From assembly GCF_030272615.1 (NCBI RefSeq), contig NC_081409.1:652024468-652088467 (forward strand): a stretch of DNA of 64,000 bases, written 5' to 3'. Positions 1 to 11,963 of this stretch are shown piece by piece (within the stretch, counting starts at the first letter, position 1; each line of letters begins with the position of its first letter). A model generated the notes under the pieces. That model saw nothing but the letters and a program-made list of their open reading frames with translations, had not been told where the DNA came from and did not search any database. The translations under genes were made by a program, and so were the position numbers. The DNA comes from Cryptomeria japonica. Lineage: Eukaryota > Streptophyta > Pinopsida > Cupressales > Cupressaceae.

Positions 1-1705
1 CATTATTCGGGGAGGGATCCTCTTTCTTTTTGTTTCCAGAGTTTTTATTTTTTGATCCCGTAGGTCTTCCCCGTCTTTTCGAAATGGGGAATTCTTCCAT
101 ACCTTCATTCTCATAATCTGACTCAAGCATCATCAGTTTGTCTTCCTCCATGGGTTGCTTGATGTTACAAGAGACCATAGTGGGATTACAAGCGGGAATA
201 ACTTCAATGGTACAGTTATCATCGATTTCCTTAAGAGTTTTATGTGAGGTTAGGGCTTTAGGAGTAATACAAGTTTTGTCAATAAGATCACAATTTAGTG
301 GGAAATCCAAGATGGAGCTGTTCGAGATGGGAGGGGCTTGCGGATTCAATACATCCTTCTTTCTGTTCGTTTTCCTACGCCTTTTCTTGGTAGTAGTTAA
401 GAAACCATCCGAGATACCCACAGAGGCATCAGGGCATTGTGTGGGCAGAGGGGAAATGGTATTGGTGATCTGAGGAGGGGCAGAGACTGAAGATAGAGGA
501 GTGCAATGAGGGTTGAGGCGAGCATTTTGGGTAGATGGCTGGACAGGTTGAGAGGCGGAAGTATTGTTACTGGGAGGGATTTGGGGAGGGTTATCTCTAG
601 TGGTTTTATCAGAAGGAGTATCCAGTTTCCTTTGGATAATTGGACAGTCTCTACGTCTGTGTCCTTCTCTACGGCACAAAAAATAGGCATTTAATCCACC
701 TAGGATTTCGATAGGACATGTAATCTTTTCTTCAGCAATGTCAATATTTAGGGTTTCCGGGATATCTGTTCCAGGCTTGAGTGCTATGAGGATGCGGGCA
801 TCTAAATGGGGTACCAATCTAACTGTATCATCCATTCAGATGACCCTACCCAAGGGTTCCAATAATTGTGGTAGAAAATGCCATAGGTAGGGAGGGACAT
901 GTTTAACCAGAATCCACCTAGGAGCAAAGAGAGCTATAACTTCATCGTGTATGGCTTCTGGTGACCATGCCAGAGCGCAGAATGAAGTGGAGCCAACATT
1001 CCAGCATTGTTTTTTAACAACTTCGGCCTGTGCTTCCTACGAGACAAAGAAAATAACATATAGGCCCCTCTGTATTTGTCTGCAAAAAGATATGTGGAAA
1101 CCTAGTTTCAAACTCCAATAATTGTGAAACCAGTCGTCAAGAAACTTGCGTGGAGGGCACTTATCCAGTTCGACAGTAGAGAAAAAAATAGCATAATTCC
1201 GAAGTCTGGTTTTTTATTCAATATTTCAACTAGCATTTCAGAATTTGGCAAAATAGAGAAAGGGTTATCAGCAACCCCAGGGCCCTTACCGGCGTTGGAG
1301 GCTCCATCGGAGGCGGGGCAGAGGAACCTAGCACTAACATCCACCGCAAAGCCTGCGTTCGAAACCGCTTCCGAAAATGTTTTGGGTCTGGTAGGTATAG
1401 CAGTGACTAGTTTGGGTGGGATGGGCAAGGTAGTATTATTGCCATCAGACGGGCAGTCAGGTCCGCTCGCATGCGAGGAGGGTACGGGATTGGGAGGGAG
1501 GCCGAAGCCAGGACTTACATTTAATTCCATGCTATCTAATGCTTTTAATGGAGAGAACACACCTGGATGTTTGTCATTGCCGAGAGTCGTCGGTGATCCT
1601 CCACCATCGCTCGCCACCGTGGACGGAAAGAGTAGGATCCCTTCGAATATTCAGAGATTTCAAACTTGTAGCTTCGTCAGTGAAAAAGCAGACCCCAATA
1701 AATAA
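1..1705 (-). pseudogene. LINE family 1, copy A: ORF1 and 5' end
   Basis: Minus-strand 5' portion of a non-LTR retrotransposon, cut off by the window edge. ORF1 starts near 1617 with a Ser/Pro/Gly-rich N-terminal part, then a DUF4283 nucleic-acid-binding domain (about 1200-840), a zinc-knuckle-like motif (about 685-644) and a basic C-terminal tail with an AT-hook-like RRGRPTGSK near 60-80. ORF1 is broken by a frameshift in an A-run near 1207 and by two in-frame stops, one TAG near 1040 and one TGA at 836-838. The same lesions occur in copy B, so they predate the duplication. Endonuclease and RT must lie to the left of the window. Confidence 0.88.
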
Positions 1706-3459
1706 TAATATTGATTACAAGAGTTGTGATAGAGCTGCAGTCCCCCCTCAAGAAATAAAAGAGATGATGAGGAAATATTAATCTCCAATGTGTAGTTGAA
1801 AATGAATGTTTTGAAAGTTAGGAACATTTCAAATTGAGGGAGGACTATGATGGTGATAAAATTAGAGATATCAAAATTGTTATGTCGATTTTTTTTATAT
1901 TTAGAACAAAATTTTAGTTACAAAAAATTTAGGTTTACAAAAGCTAAGCATCATGTAAAGTATTTTGTGACGAACAATTAATGTGACATAATTAATGTGA
2001 CATTAAAGAATACAATATAATGGATATTTCTTCAAACATTATAAGTATGTAGATAACATTTTAAGCTCTCCAATACTTGGAGCATGAAGCTCTTGGCTGT
2101 TTTTAGGTTGTGCATCCAAAAACTTGTAAAATAGACTTGAATAAAAAAAATATATTAATTCTTATAATTTCAATGTTTTGATAAAATGGGTGAAATAGGG
2201 CCTTCAATTTCAACTATTATCTATAGCTTAGAATTTCCAATAGTTGTAGAATGGAGCTCTCCAAAAATAGATTGGAATAAAAAAAATTAGTTGGATGACA
2301 CATCTAGAGCAATACATTGCACTTATAAAATAAGTGCATGCTTTCAAAGAAGATAGAACAGTTTGCAAAGATTTATTGGATGCAAGTACTCTTGAATTAG
2401 AAAAAAATAGCAAGATCTATCAAATAATCTTCTTGAATTACCTAAGAAATGGATAGAAAGTTTTATGTTCTTATAAGGTTTTTGTTACCATAATTTTCAC
2501 AAGGAGCCCATTGAATGGGTGTGGAACATTTGTATTCTAAATAAGATGCAAATATCATCATGCATAAAGCTATTGGATTGAAACAAACTTTGATGTGTAT
2601 AGCTATTCAAAGACATTTGATTTTATGATGAAGATGATGATAATAAAAACTACTAATGTGCCTTGGAACAAAATATAGGATGTAAATGTAACATGACCTG
2701 AAAACTTCAAGTAAAATTATTTGCCCTCTTTTAAATAATTCACAAAATTACCATTCATAGTAAAAAGTCAATTGTGTCTAACTAGAGCACCTAATTTACT
2801 CTACATTGACTTGTCAAAGGAAAAATAATGAGGAAATTTGGTGTTGGTGATATTTCACATCTATTTCCTCCCTTTAAAACCTAGAGGAATCTTGAAAATT
2901 TGCATAGTCTTTTAAATCTAATCTCCAAGCCCACCGAACTCATTTTCCTTATCTCAGACTTCAACATGCTAGCATTTCTATGTCTTACTTTTATGATAGA
3001 TTCGCTCAAAGTTACACACCATTGAACTAATTTCAGCAATCTAGTCCCATTAGATTTTGTTGTGTCCTTATTCCATGTTTAATCCAAACATTTGGTTATA
3101 TTGAAACAAATAAAACACTTACAATCTACTGATAATAAATCGCATAGAGATACACTCAAAAAACCATTTGTCCATACTAATTAAGGCAATCAAGCTTAAA
3201 GCTTGGCTACAAAGAAAATTTCCAGCAATGGTAGCCCATGGTAGTCAACAATCATAATGGCCATTACACCTAAGTTATAAGAGGAATCAAAGAAGCCCCT
3301 AAAGTGATCAAAGCATAGTAGTCTCACCCCTGTGGACCAAGTAAAATGGATTTCTCTACCCAAGTGGATATCAGATAAACGCCAAACTAAAGTGCTATTG
3401 TAAGCCTATTGTAGATACCTAAAAATGTCTCATTGATCATGTACTAATTATTCATCCAA
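1706..3459. other. Non-coding spacer, no gene seen
   Basis: AT-rich sequence between the 5' end of LINE1 and an AT-rich tandem repeat. No ORF here has recognisable protein similarity; the longest, about 61 codons on minus, has no domain. The motif TGTAGATACCTAAAAATG near 3412 resembles the start of some conifer LTRs, but no matching second LTR is visible. The sequence is duplicated at 28137-29890. Confidence 0.6.
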
Positions 3460-3830
3460 TTAATTAAATAATTCTCTAATTATTTAATTAAGCTAATTAA
3501 TCTTATTCTTCTAAATTCACATTTCTTCATAATCTTACTAATTATTTTAATTTCAATTCTATCATCGTTTAATAATTTAAACCATTTTCTAATGTTAATT
3601 AAATATTTGTTATTTAATTAATTGTGATTATTAATCCCTCAATTTAAATAATCTTTATTATTTAAATTAATTCATTCTAAATTTCCATTTCTCATCATTT
3701 AATCATTTAACCCCTTTCTAAATATTAATTAAATATTTAGTATTTCATTAATTATGATTTAATTCCTTTAATTTAAATAATCTTTATTATTTAATTAAAT
3801 TCACATTCTTCAATTTCAAATACATGTGCA
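3460..3830. repeat. AT-rich tandem repeat, about 3 x 130 bp
   Basis: The landmark TTAATTAAATA recurs near 3460, 3595 and 3725, giving periods of about 135 and 130 bp. The units share the order of flanking A/T blocks, including AATTTAAATAATCTTTATTA in the second and third. The repeat is imperfect and likely part of an older element. The duplicate is at about 29891-30261. Confidence 0.65.
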
Positions 3831-4058
3831 TGGTTTCAAAAATCAAATTGAAAATCAAATTCACTTCTAAATATATTCAAATAACAAATTGAATTTAAAA
3901 TAAATTCAATATTTGAATTAAATCTCATACAAAGATTAAATTGAAAATCAAAATTAAGGTGCAAGCACATGCTAAATTAATTAAATCATTATCTTTTCAA
4001 TCTCTATTTCTATCTTCCACTTTATTTTTTGCCAAAAAGATTTCAATCAGTTAACTCT

Positions 4059-4883
4059 ATCTGAAATATAAATAATTTTACTCTCTTTTCTTATATTTTA
4101 TAGATATATTATTTTTCCTCTCTATTTCACTTTCATTTCTCCTCTACCTATTGCCTTCAAAAGATTGACAAGTTATCATTTTGTTCTCTTCTCCATTTTT
4201 TCCTATCATAGACCACAAGAGAGATAATTTAATAATTATGAAATGGTAATAAATTAGATCCATAAGGTCAAAACAAAGATGAATAATTAGTAAAAGGCTA
4301 GAGCCACATAAATGAGGAATATCATTGCAATTCTTAAACAAGCCAAAAACTAAAAAATAAACATAATTACAGTTGTGAAAGAAAATATTAATAAAATATA
4401 AGCCCATCCATTTTAATGATTGGTGGGGATCATCTTTTCCAATCTCTATCTATTGTCTTCAAAATTCAAGATTCATTTTCTTGTTGATGAATTGAATAAA
4501 TAGGAAATATACTATTGATTTCTAAGACAATAGATAAATATTGAGACTAACTGTATGGCTACAATGATAAAAATAAGTAGAAGAATAAGTAATACAAAAC
4601 CTATTTTCTAATAGGAAATGTTTTGCTATCTTGATTTTCCAGGCCTTTTATTAATTACTCATCTTTATTTTGACCTTATGGATCTAATTTATTATCGTTT
4701 CATAATTATTAAATTATCTCTCTTGTGGTCTATGATAGGAAAAAATGGAGAAGAGAACAAAATGATGACTTGACAGTCTTTTGAAGGCAAGAGGTAGAGG
4801 AGAAAAGAAAGTGAAATAGAGAGAAAAAATAATATATTTATAAAAGATAAGAAAAGAGAGTAAAATTATTTATATTTCAGATA
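4059..4883. repeat. Foldback (long inverted-repeat) element, copy A
   Basis: The arm 4059-4299 is the reverse complement of 4642-4883, about 241 bp each and almost perfect, around a 342-bp centre. The arms contain landmarks such as ATAGACCACAAG (left) and CTTGTGGTCTAT (right). Transcription would give a long double-stranded hairpin. It encodes no transposase, so a foldback or MITE-type non-autonomous element is the simplest reading. No clear target-site duplication was found at the outer ends. The ORF of about 87 codons on the minus strand here is a by-product of the arm. Confidence 0.85.
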
Positions 4884-6600
4884 TTATAAATCTTATAAAC
4901 TTTGATCAAATAAAAAAGTATATAGAGCTACTACTCTTTCATCTTATAAAAAAAAATGAATAGAAACAAAGACCGTTGTTTGTCAAGTACTTTTCAACCT
5001 GTTGTTGAGTTGTAAAAATTGGATAAGAATATCCCTATCTCTAAAGAACCAAAGGAAAAAGGTGAGAAAACGACATGACACTGAAAAGATTACATGGAAT
5101 GTACTGTCAACTCCTAAAGTGTAGGTAGGCTACAGTTTTATGGCTACACTAAATTAGCTTGACTTGTATGCCTTCAAAGACTTGAACTTGCTTCCTGCAT
5201 TCATTCAAACATTAATTATTTTAGCAATATTGATCAACTTTTGCAAAACATAAAAATATTTAGGGAAAGAATAAGGATCCTAAAATGATCAAATCATTAC
5301 TACGCTATCAATTTAGCCAAATAGTTATCTTAGATTGCTCCCCTCATTAAATTTCATAGTTATACTATGAAGGATATGTTTGTGTTCATATCTGCTTGCA
5401 TATTACAAGAAATACAAATACACATACAACCGGTAGTATAATTCTATTGATGAACATCATAATAAAGTGGCTTGCATCATACGCTCAACATATAGCCTTG
5501 AGGCTCACAAGATCCTAAAGACCAGATAATATTTTGCAACATTGGAAGCTTGTGTATTAAGTATTTAAGTATATGTCTTCTACTAAAATGTGCATGTTGA
5601 ATGTAATGTATATCATCATTTTAATAAATAAAAACTTGAAATTATGCTAGTAGGCATGGATACCAAATGGGCTATTGCACAATAAATTTTTTTTTCCAAA
5701 AATCCCTTAAAGCCAAAAATGGAAATGCTTTCCCTCCTTGATTAATAGGAAGACACTTTTCTTTGATACACATGTGGCTTTTAGACTAGAGGGCCAAAAT
5801 AACACTTTAATATGAATATCCAACCAAAATAATGAACAAAATTGATCTGCCCACCAATTTCCAAAATGTTATTTCAATGCATTAGGATGAATCAATGGGT
5901 GAAAATTGCACCCAATTAAACATGTACACAAACATTTGGTTTTAATTATGTTAGCAGAAAGTCCTTTTAGCTCTTATTGAAGATAAGTAACATATGATAG
6001 AAAAACAAAAAATATCAATTCCATAAATGATTATTGCCCATCATAGAGAATAGTCTCTTGCCCTGCACCTATGGTTGGATCTATTTATTGTAGAAATAAA
6101 GCAGCTCTATTAAATGCAAAATAACCCAAATGCCTTCATTCCTATACTGCATATTAGATAAAATCAAGTAATCTGTGATGTTTTCATTGCTAAAAAACAT
6201 TATGTGGAAGATGCTGAACAACTAGAGTAGGTTGCCATAAAGGCTAATTACATGAAAACTGGGGTAAATTAGAAGCCCTTTCTCACAATCAAACTAAATC
6301 AACTAGAAAAAAATCAAAGTTAACATTTTACATGTATCTTCACAAAATTCACAAATTTTTACAAGTAAAAGGAACTATGATAGCTAGACAAAGTAAAGAG
6401 AAGAATGCATAAATTTTATTCTAAAAGATAGTCACACAAATCTCTACTCAATTCATCAAGCCATGTTGTAAAGAGAAAAATTCGAGAAATAAATGCCTCA
6501 TTGCCTTTGATTGAGTGATATTTCAAGTCTCTCATAGCATAACTGTCATTACTCAACCTAGAGTGCAAAAAAATGGGAGTTAGAAAAATATAGAAATAAA
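4884..6600. other. Non-coding spacer, no gene seen
   Basis: AT-rich sequence up to the left target-site duplication of LINE2. No ORF of note, no RNA gene and no recognisable transposon domain. Duplicated at 31315-33031. Confidence 0.6.
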
Positions 6601-6616
6601 AAGGTTGTAGACTTAA
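6601..6616 (+). repeat. Target-site duplication of LINE2, left copy
   Basis: AAGGTTGTAGACTTAA matches 14373-14388 at 15 of 16 positions. It directly precedes the LINE2 5' end and marks the element's insertion site. The same left flank and TSD occur in copy B at 33032-33047. Confidence 0.85.
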
Positions 6617-6647
6617 ATCATTTTTACAATCAGAAACAAAGGCGGAA

Positions 6648-7851
6648 ATGGCGGAGGGTGTTCCAAATTTGAATTTTCAGCAGGTGGGAAATTATAGTGA
6701 AGGTGGAAATGGCGGAGGGAGTATAGGGAATGTCTTGGGGGAAGAGGCTAAGAATGAAAAGGCTGATGGGGGTAGTAGGTATTTATGGGATGGTGGTACT
6801 CAGTGCATTCCAATGTGCCACAATGATGCCTCGTCTGGTAGTTCCAACAGCTCACATGGTTTTGAGGGCCCCAATAATTCTGCCAGATGCTAGAATTCTT
6901 CTTCTTCTATTTTTTATTGCAATAAGAAATGGCCAGCTTTATTTTGTTCATGCCTAAAAGGTAAGTCGGTTTCCCCTATTTCTCAAAGTGCTAACCTCGT
7001 TTATGGTATTTTCTCTATATCCATTCAGGATTGCATTATGGATAAAAATCTGGCCAATATGGATTCTATTTTGGTGGGCAATTTTGTGGGACCGTGACCC
7101 AATATTGAATCTATTAGGTCATGGGTGGCTCGTAAATGAAGAGGAAAAGGTGAAACTAAGGTTATTGCAATGGAAAATGGTTTTTTCTCCTTTTCCTTTA
7201 CTGTGAAGAGGATCTAAAATCAGTGTTAGTTGGAGGACAGTGAATGCCAGGGAAATCCTCCTTGGCTCTGAAGAAATGGGAACCGGGTTTCAACCTAAAA
7301 GATTGGCAATGAAATGAAGCCCCTATTTGGGTTCAGTTGTCGAGTCTTCCTTTGGAATATTGGGATGAGGAAATCTTTTGTGGGTTGGCTTCTTGTTTTG
7401 TTTAGTTGCTTTCAGTGGACCCTATGATTGTGGCTAAAAGAAGATTGGTCTATGCTCATATCTATGTGAATAATAAGCAATCATCAAACCTCCCACAAGA
7501 AATCAATTTTAACTCAAAACTTGGGGAATGGATTCAAAAGGTGGAATATGAATCAATTCCTTTTACTTGTTTTCATTGTAAGAAGGTTGGTCATTGGGGT
7601 AGAGACTGTCCTGCCAAGAATCAGTCTAAGAAATTTTGGAGGAAAAAATATTATGAGTTGGTTAATGTTGTGGATTTGCCTTGTAGGCTTCACTATTCAC
7701 AGGTTCTTGAGATGGTGGCTCCAGATCTTAACAATCAGGATTGTCAAATGATACAGGGGGAAGTTATGGGGAGTGATTTGAAGGAGGCTCATTCTGAGTC
7801 TCCACCTCTAGAATGCCCTATTCAGGGGGAGATCCCCCATCCAATGGAGTA
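6648..7851 (+). pseudogene. LINE2 ORF1 (gag-like, DUF4283 + CCHC)
   Basis: RNA-binding ORF1 protein of the LINE, expected in the retrotransposition RNP. It starts with ATG at 6648 and a Gly/Ser/Asn-rich N-terminal region. A degraded DUF4283 stretch follows at about 6990-7400, then an intact CCHC knuckle at 7567-7608 (CFHCKKVGHWGRDC). A stop at 6891 and frame changes break it. The part from 7430 to 7851 is still open and ends at TAA. A further Asn/Ser-rich linker runs to about 8270. The copy at 33079-34282 is nearly identical. Confidence 0.82.
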
Positions 7852-8277
7852 AAATAAGGTGACTTTGGATGCCTCCCTTCCCAATGTAGCTATCAAAAAA
7901 AATTTAAACTTGATAGTGGATATGGGTTCTTCCCAGGAAAAGTCAAGTCAGTTGAACTCTTCTTCATGTAAAGTCTCTCATTGAAATTCCCCATTGGATT
8001 ATGGCCTAGAGATAGAGGACCCCAATCCTTTTATTGAAGTTAGATATAAGAATCGACATCGGAGTTCTCCTTCCTCAAATCTAGGGGTCGCATCTAGATT
8101 TGTGGGTTTTAAAACTAGGAATAGGTATAGAGTAGATTGTGGCTCAAAACCAAGAGGGGTTAGAAGACCCCCAAACCTCTTTAGTAGAAACAAGAAAATT
8201 AAGTCAGATATTGTTAATGGCTCACAACGGACTCCTAAGGACATGGGGATTGACTCCCCTGATTGTTCTAAATTGAG

Positions 8278-9024
8278 ATCATTTTATGGAACATAAAGGG
8301 GCTTAATCACCCCTATTAACACGATCTCTTGTCAAATATGATTTGAGATCATAGAACGAGAATCTTCCTTATCCAAGAGACTAAAATACTTTCTGAAAAA
8401 CTTTTAAAGATGAAGTTGGCTATTTTTAAGGATTGTGGTGTTCATTGTGTTCGTATGGATGGTGCCTTTGGAGGAATTGCTACTTTTTGGAATCCAAGAC
8501 TTGTTCAAGGTTCATCAATTATCTCCAATCCAAATCACATTGCTACCAAAATCACTAATCTTCTAGATGGCTCTTCTTGTATCATTTCCAATATCTATGC
8601 TCCTAATAGTAGGAGTGCCAAGAAGATTCTATGGAATTTATTGGTAAGCTCTAGACTTCTTTTTAGTAATAAAAAGTGGATCCTAACGGGGGATTTTAAT
8701 TGTCCTATTTCAAATATGGAGAAAAGTGGTGGGGCTCCAATTTCTGAAGATAGCAAGTAGGATTTTTTGGATCTCATTAATGCCCTAGGGCTACTGGATC
8801 TCGAGTTGAATAGGTCTAATTCTACATGGTCCAATAGGCAGAGTGGGACAAATCTTATTCAAGTCAAACTTGACAGGGGTCTTATATCCCCTGATTGGCT
8901 GCTAGATTTTTCATGTAATTTATCCTCTTTATCTAGGATTGGATCTAACCATTTTCCAATTGTTCTGAGCATTTCTTCTTTTAATAGGAAAAAGGCTTTC
9001 CCATTTAGATTTGAAAAAATATGA
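8278..9024 (+). pseudogene. LINE2 ORF2, endonuclease domain
   Basis: AP-like endonuclease that would nick target DNA for primed reverse transcription. One frame carries LWNIKGLNHP (8284), QETK (8374), NIYAPN (about 8590), LTGDFN (about 8683), VKLDRG (about 8860) and SNHFPI (about 8940). The last two differ from the usual S-R-L-D-R and S-D-H. In-frame stops lie near 8317, 8344, 8758 and at the end of the domain (TGA at 9022, probably from TGG). The frame continues directly into the RT region. Confidence 0.82.
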
Positions 9025-10980
9025 ACTCATAGTCCTGATTTCGTGAACAAGATTGCAGAGTGGTGGAACATTGAGTTCCATGGTACGGATATGTATAGAG
9101 TGACCAAGAAATTTGCTAATGTTAAAACTAATCTCCAAAGATGGAATAAGTCCTTTGGAAATATTTTCCAAATGAAAGATTCTTTGAAAAGGGAGTTGGA
9201 TGATATTCAATCTCAAATTCAATCCCAAGGGTACTGCCCCATTATAATGGATAAAGAAGTTGAGCTCCTATCCAAACTACATGATATTATTTCTAAAGAA
9301 GAGGAGTTTTGGAAACAAAGATCCAGAGCCATTTGGTTGAAGAGTGGGGATACGAATACTAAATTTTTCCATATGACAACTCTTAAGAATAGAGCTTCTA
9401 ATAGAATAAAGAAGATCTATGTCAATAACCATTGGATTAACAAGTAGGAGGATATGAGCTCCGAAGTTGTTCACTACTTTTTTGGCCTTTTATCAGTCAA
9501 TGTTTTGGTTGACTTGGCTGCTTAGGAGGAAATTCTCAATGAAGTCCAGGCGTGTATTTCTCTAGATATGAATTATGAGCTAACTAGAATTCCTTTTGCT
9601 AATAAGGTTAGGCAAGCGGTTTTTTCTTTTTAAGGGAATAAAGTTTTGGGCCTAGATGGTTTTCGTATGTTCTTCTTTTATCTTTTTTGGTCTATTGTGG
9701 GGGAGGATGTTGTGTATTCTTCTTGGGAGTTCTTTGGATCTAGACCCCTTCTTAAAGAGCTTAATGCCACTTTCATTGTGTTGATTCCTAAGAAAGATGA
9801 CGCCAGTGGTTTCTAGTATTTCAAGCCTATCAGTTTATACAACTCTATTTATAAAATTTTCTCTAAACTTTTGGTTATCAAGTTGAAGAAGTTTCTCCCC
9901 CGTTTAATTTATAAGAAACAAAATGGGCTTGTTCCAAGGCGTGAAATATTGGATTTCATCATTTTGGTTCATGAAAATATCCATTCCCTTTTGATGAACA
10001 AAAAACCTGGTTTTTTTTTCTAAAACTTGACTTCTTAAAAGCCTATGACAGGGTGGACAGGAGTTTTTTTATCAGGATGGTTTGTGCTTTTGGTTTTGGT
10101 GATCGCTTCATTCAATTGATTAATTAGTGCATTTCAACTCCCCATTTTTTGGTGTTGATTAATGGATCTCCTTCTAGGTTTTTCTCAACTTCCAAGGGTC
10201 TCAAACAAGGGGATGCCATCTCATCGTTCTTCTTTATTATTATGGGAGAAGCTCTCAGTAAGATTATCCCAAGGGAAGTCAGGGCCGGTAGACTTAAGGG
10301 TCTTAGACTATCTTCAGGCCCTCAAATTTGTTCCCATCAATAATTTATGGATGATACATTAATGATGGGGGAATGCTCAGTCTCTGGGGCTAAATTATTG
10401 AAGCAACTTCTTTCCCCTTATGAAAAAGGTTTGGGCCAAATCATTAGTCTCCCTAAAAGTTCCATCTTTTTTTGGAACACCCCTATTCATAGACAAATTA
10501 AGATTGTAGAGGTCTAGAGGTATAAAATGGCTTGTTTCCCTGATACCTATTCAAGGCTCCCTCTCTGCTAGGGTCCAACTCTGGATGCTTTCTCATCTAA
10601 TTTGATTGATAGGGTCTAAAACAAATTTGCAGATTGGAAGGGTGCTTTGCTGAGCCAAGCAAGTAAGGTTCAACTAATTAAAGTTTCATTACAGAATCTC
10701 CCAACTTATGCTATGAGTCTTTTAAATATCCCAGTGAAATTTATTGATCGAATGGAAAGGATCCAAAAGAATTTCTTGTGGATGGGTACTGAATATAAAA
10801 ACTACCTTTATTTGGTTGCTTGGGACCAAATCTGCATGCCAAAGAAACTTGATGGGTTGGCCATTAGAAATATCCATGATTTTAATATGGCTTTTCTGGC
10901 CAAAAAACTACGGAGAACAATTGAGGAATCCAATGAATGGACTACTATCATTGATTATAAGTACCTTCACTCATCTTGAT
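9025..10980 (+). pseudogene. LINE2 ORF2, reverse transcriptase domain
   Basis: Plant LINE RT. Visible motifs: [14 protein letters not shown] (about 9330), GLDGF in place of PGPDGF (about 9650), LIPKKD (about 9780), DFLKAYDRVDR (about 10030), GLKQGDAISS (about 10198) and the catalytic FMDD (10344) in place of the common YADD. A change in the T-run near 10010-10020 shifts the frame just before the LKAYDRV motif. In-frame stops occur near 9445, 9523, 9630, 9814, 10125 and 10341. The thumb region continues to 10979. Sequence from about 10.24 kb on is clearly less similar to copy B than the part before it. Confidence 0.83.
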
Positions 10981-11009
10981 CTCCTCAAGATATCCTTGAA
11001 GGTTTTTGC

Positions 11010-11802
11010 ATGGCGCAGAATGCTTCTAGTCTTTGGGAAAGCTTTCTGAATACAAGATCCCTCATCTCTAAAGTTTCAAAGTGGTGCCTTGGTAATGGTC
11101 AGAACATTCATTTCTGGGAAGATTTGTGGGTTGGTGATTGTCGTTTAATTGACTGCAATTGGGCAATCACTTTCATGGAGCAGTCTAAAGATAGGATTGG
11201 CTTCTCGGTTGCTGATTATATTCGGGATGGTAGTTGGATTGACTTTTCTAATTTAGATCCGATGCTCCTTCCTCTCTAGAAATGGCACTCTTTTATCCAC
11301 ATTCCCTCTATTCCTATGGAAGATTCTCTGGTCTAGGTGGGATCTTCTTCTGGTGGTTTCTTTGTCTATCGGGCCTTTGCTCTGCTGTCCAAATCCTTTG
11401 CTCTTGCCCTTTTGTGGTCTTGTCTCTGGAATAAGTTCCTGATCCCTAGTATTAACATTTTCTTTTGGCTATTTATATAGAATAAAGTGCTTTCCATTGA
11501 TAACCTTTGTAGAAGGGGGATGTAATTGCGTAATCGCTTCTTTCTTTGCAAGGAAGAGGCTGAGGATACTGCTCATCTTTTATTACATTACTCTTTTAGC
11601 TAGGAGATTTGGACCCACTTCTTTGACATCTGGGGTATTAATTAGTGCTTCCCCTTTAGTCTGTTGGAATGTTGGCTACAATAGTCCCGCCCCTCGAAAA
11701 ATCAAGCTCTTAAGTTTCTTTGGAACTTTATGCTCCTTCATGTGGCCTGGGGCATTTGGAAGGAAAGAAATAATTGTAGTTTTAGAGACAGAGATTCTTT
11801 GA
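11010..11802 (+). pseudogene. LINE2 ORF2, zf-RVT (C-terminal zinc-binding) region
   Basis: Conserved plant LINE C-terminal region: HFWEDLWVGD near 11108, then FFWLFI..NKVLSIDNLCRRG and FFLCKEEAEDTAHLLLHYSFS around 11460-11610, which match the zf-RVT zinc-binding domain. Stops and a frame change break it. Identity to copy B ends at 11903, just after this region. Confidence 0.75.
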
Positions 11803-11963
11803 CTTTTGTGGTTTCTTGTTGTATTCAATCCTCTATTAAGAAGAATTTCATTGTGTCTTTCCCCTCCCGATAGTATGATCTAGCTATTATCTCTTCAAAA
11901 AAGGATTGGGAGATCATCAATAGATGGCACATTGACTGGGATATTTCTAGACCTACTGTTAAA

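Larger units (their letters stand above)
1..11903. repeat. Long direct repeat, copy A
   Basis: This stretch recurs in the same orientation at 26432-38321. The offset is 26431 up to about 10.4 kb and 26418 after a 14-nt deletion in copy B. It carries the 5' part of LINE1 (minus), a non-coding spacer, and LINE2 (plus) up to its zf-RVT region. By-eye substitutions are about 0.6% in the sampled stretches 1-1080 and 6.6-9.4 kb, and about 3% from 10.4 to 11.9 kb. Homology stops at 11903, where copy A continues into the RNase H part of LINE2 while copy B enters the promoter of EG45-like gene 1. The left end lies outside the window. Confidence 0.95.

Noticed and set aside
138-473. Plus-strand ORFs over LINE1 (also 1124-1705, 26569-26904, 27555-28136)
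   Set aside because: They are antisense shadows of LINE1 ORF1, whose minus-strand translation shows DUF4283 and knuckle motifs.
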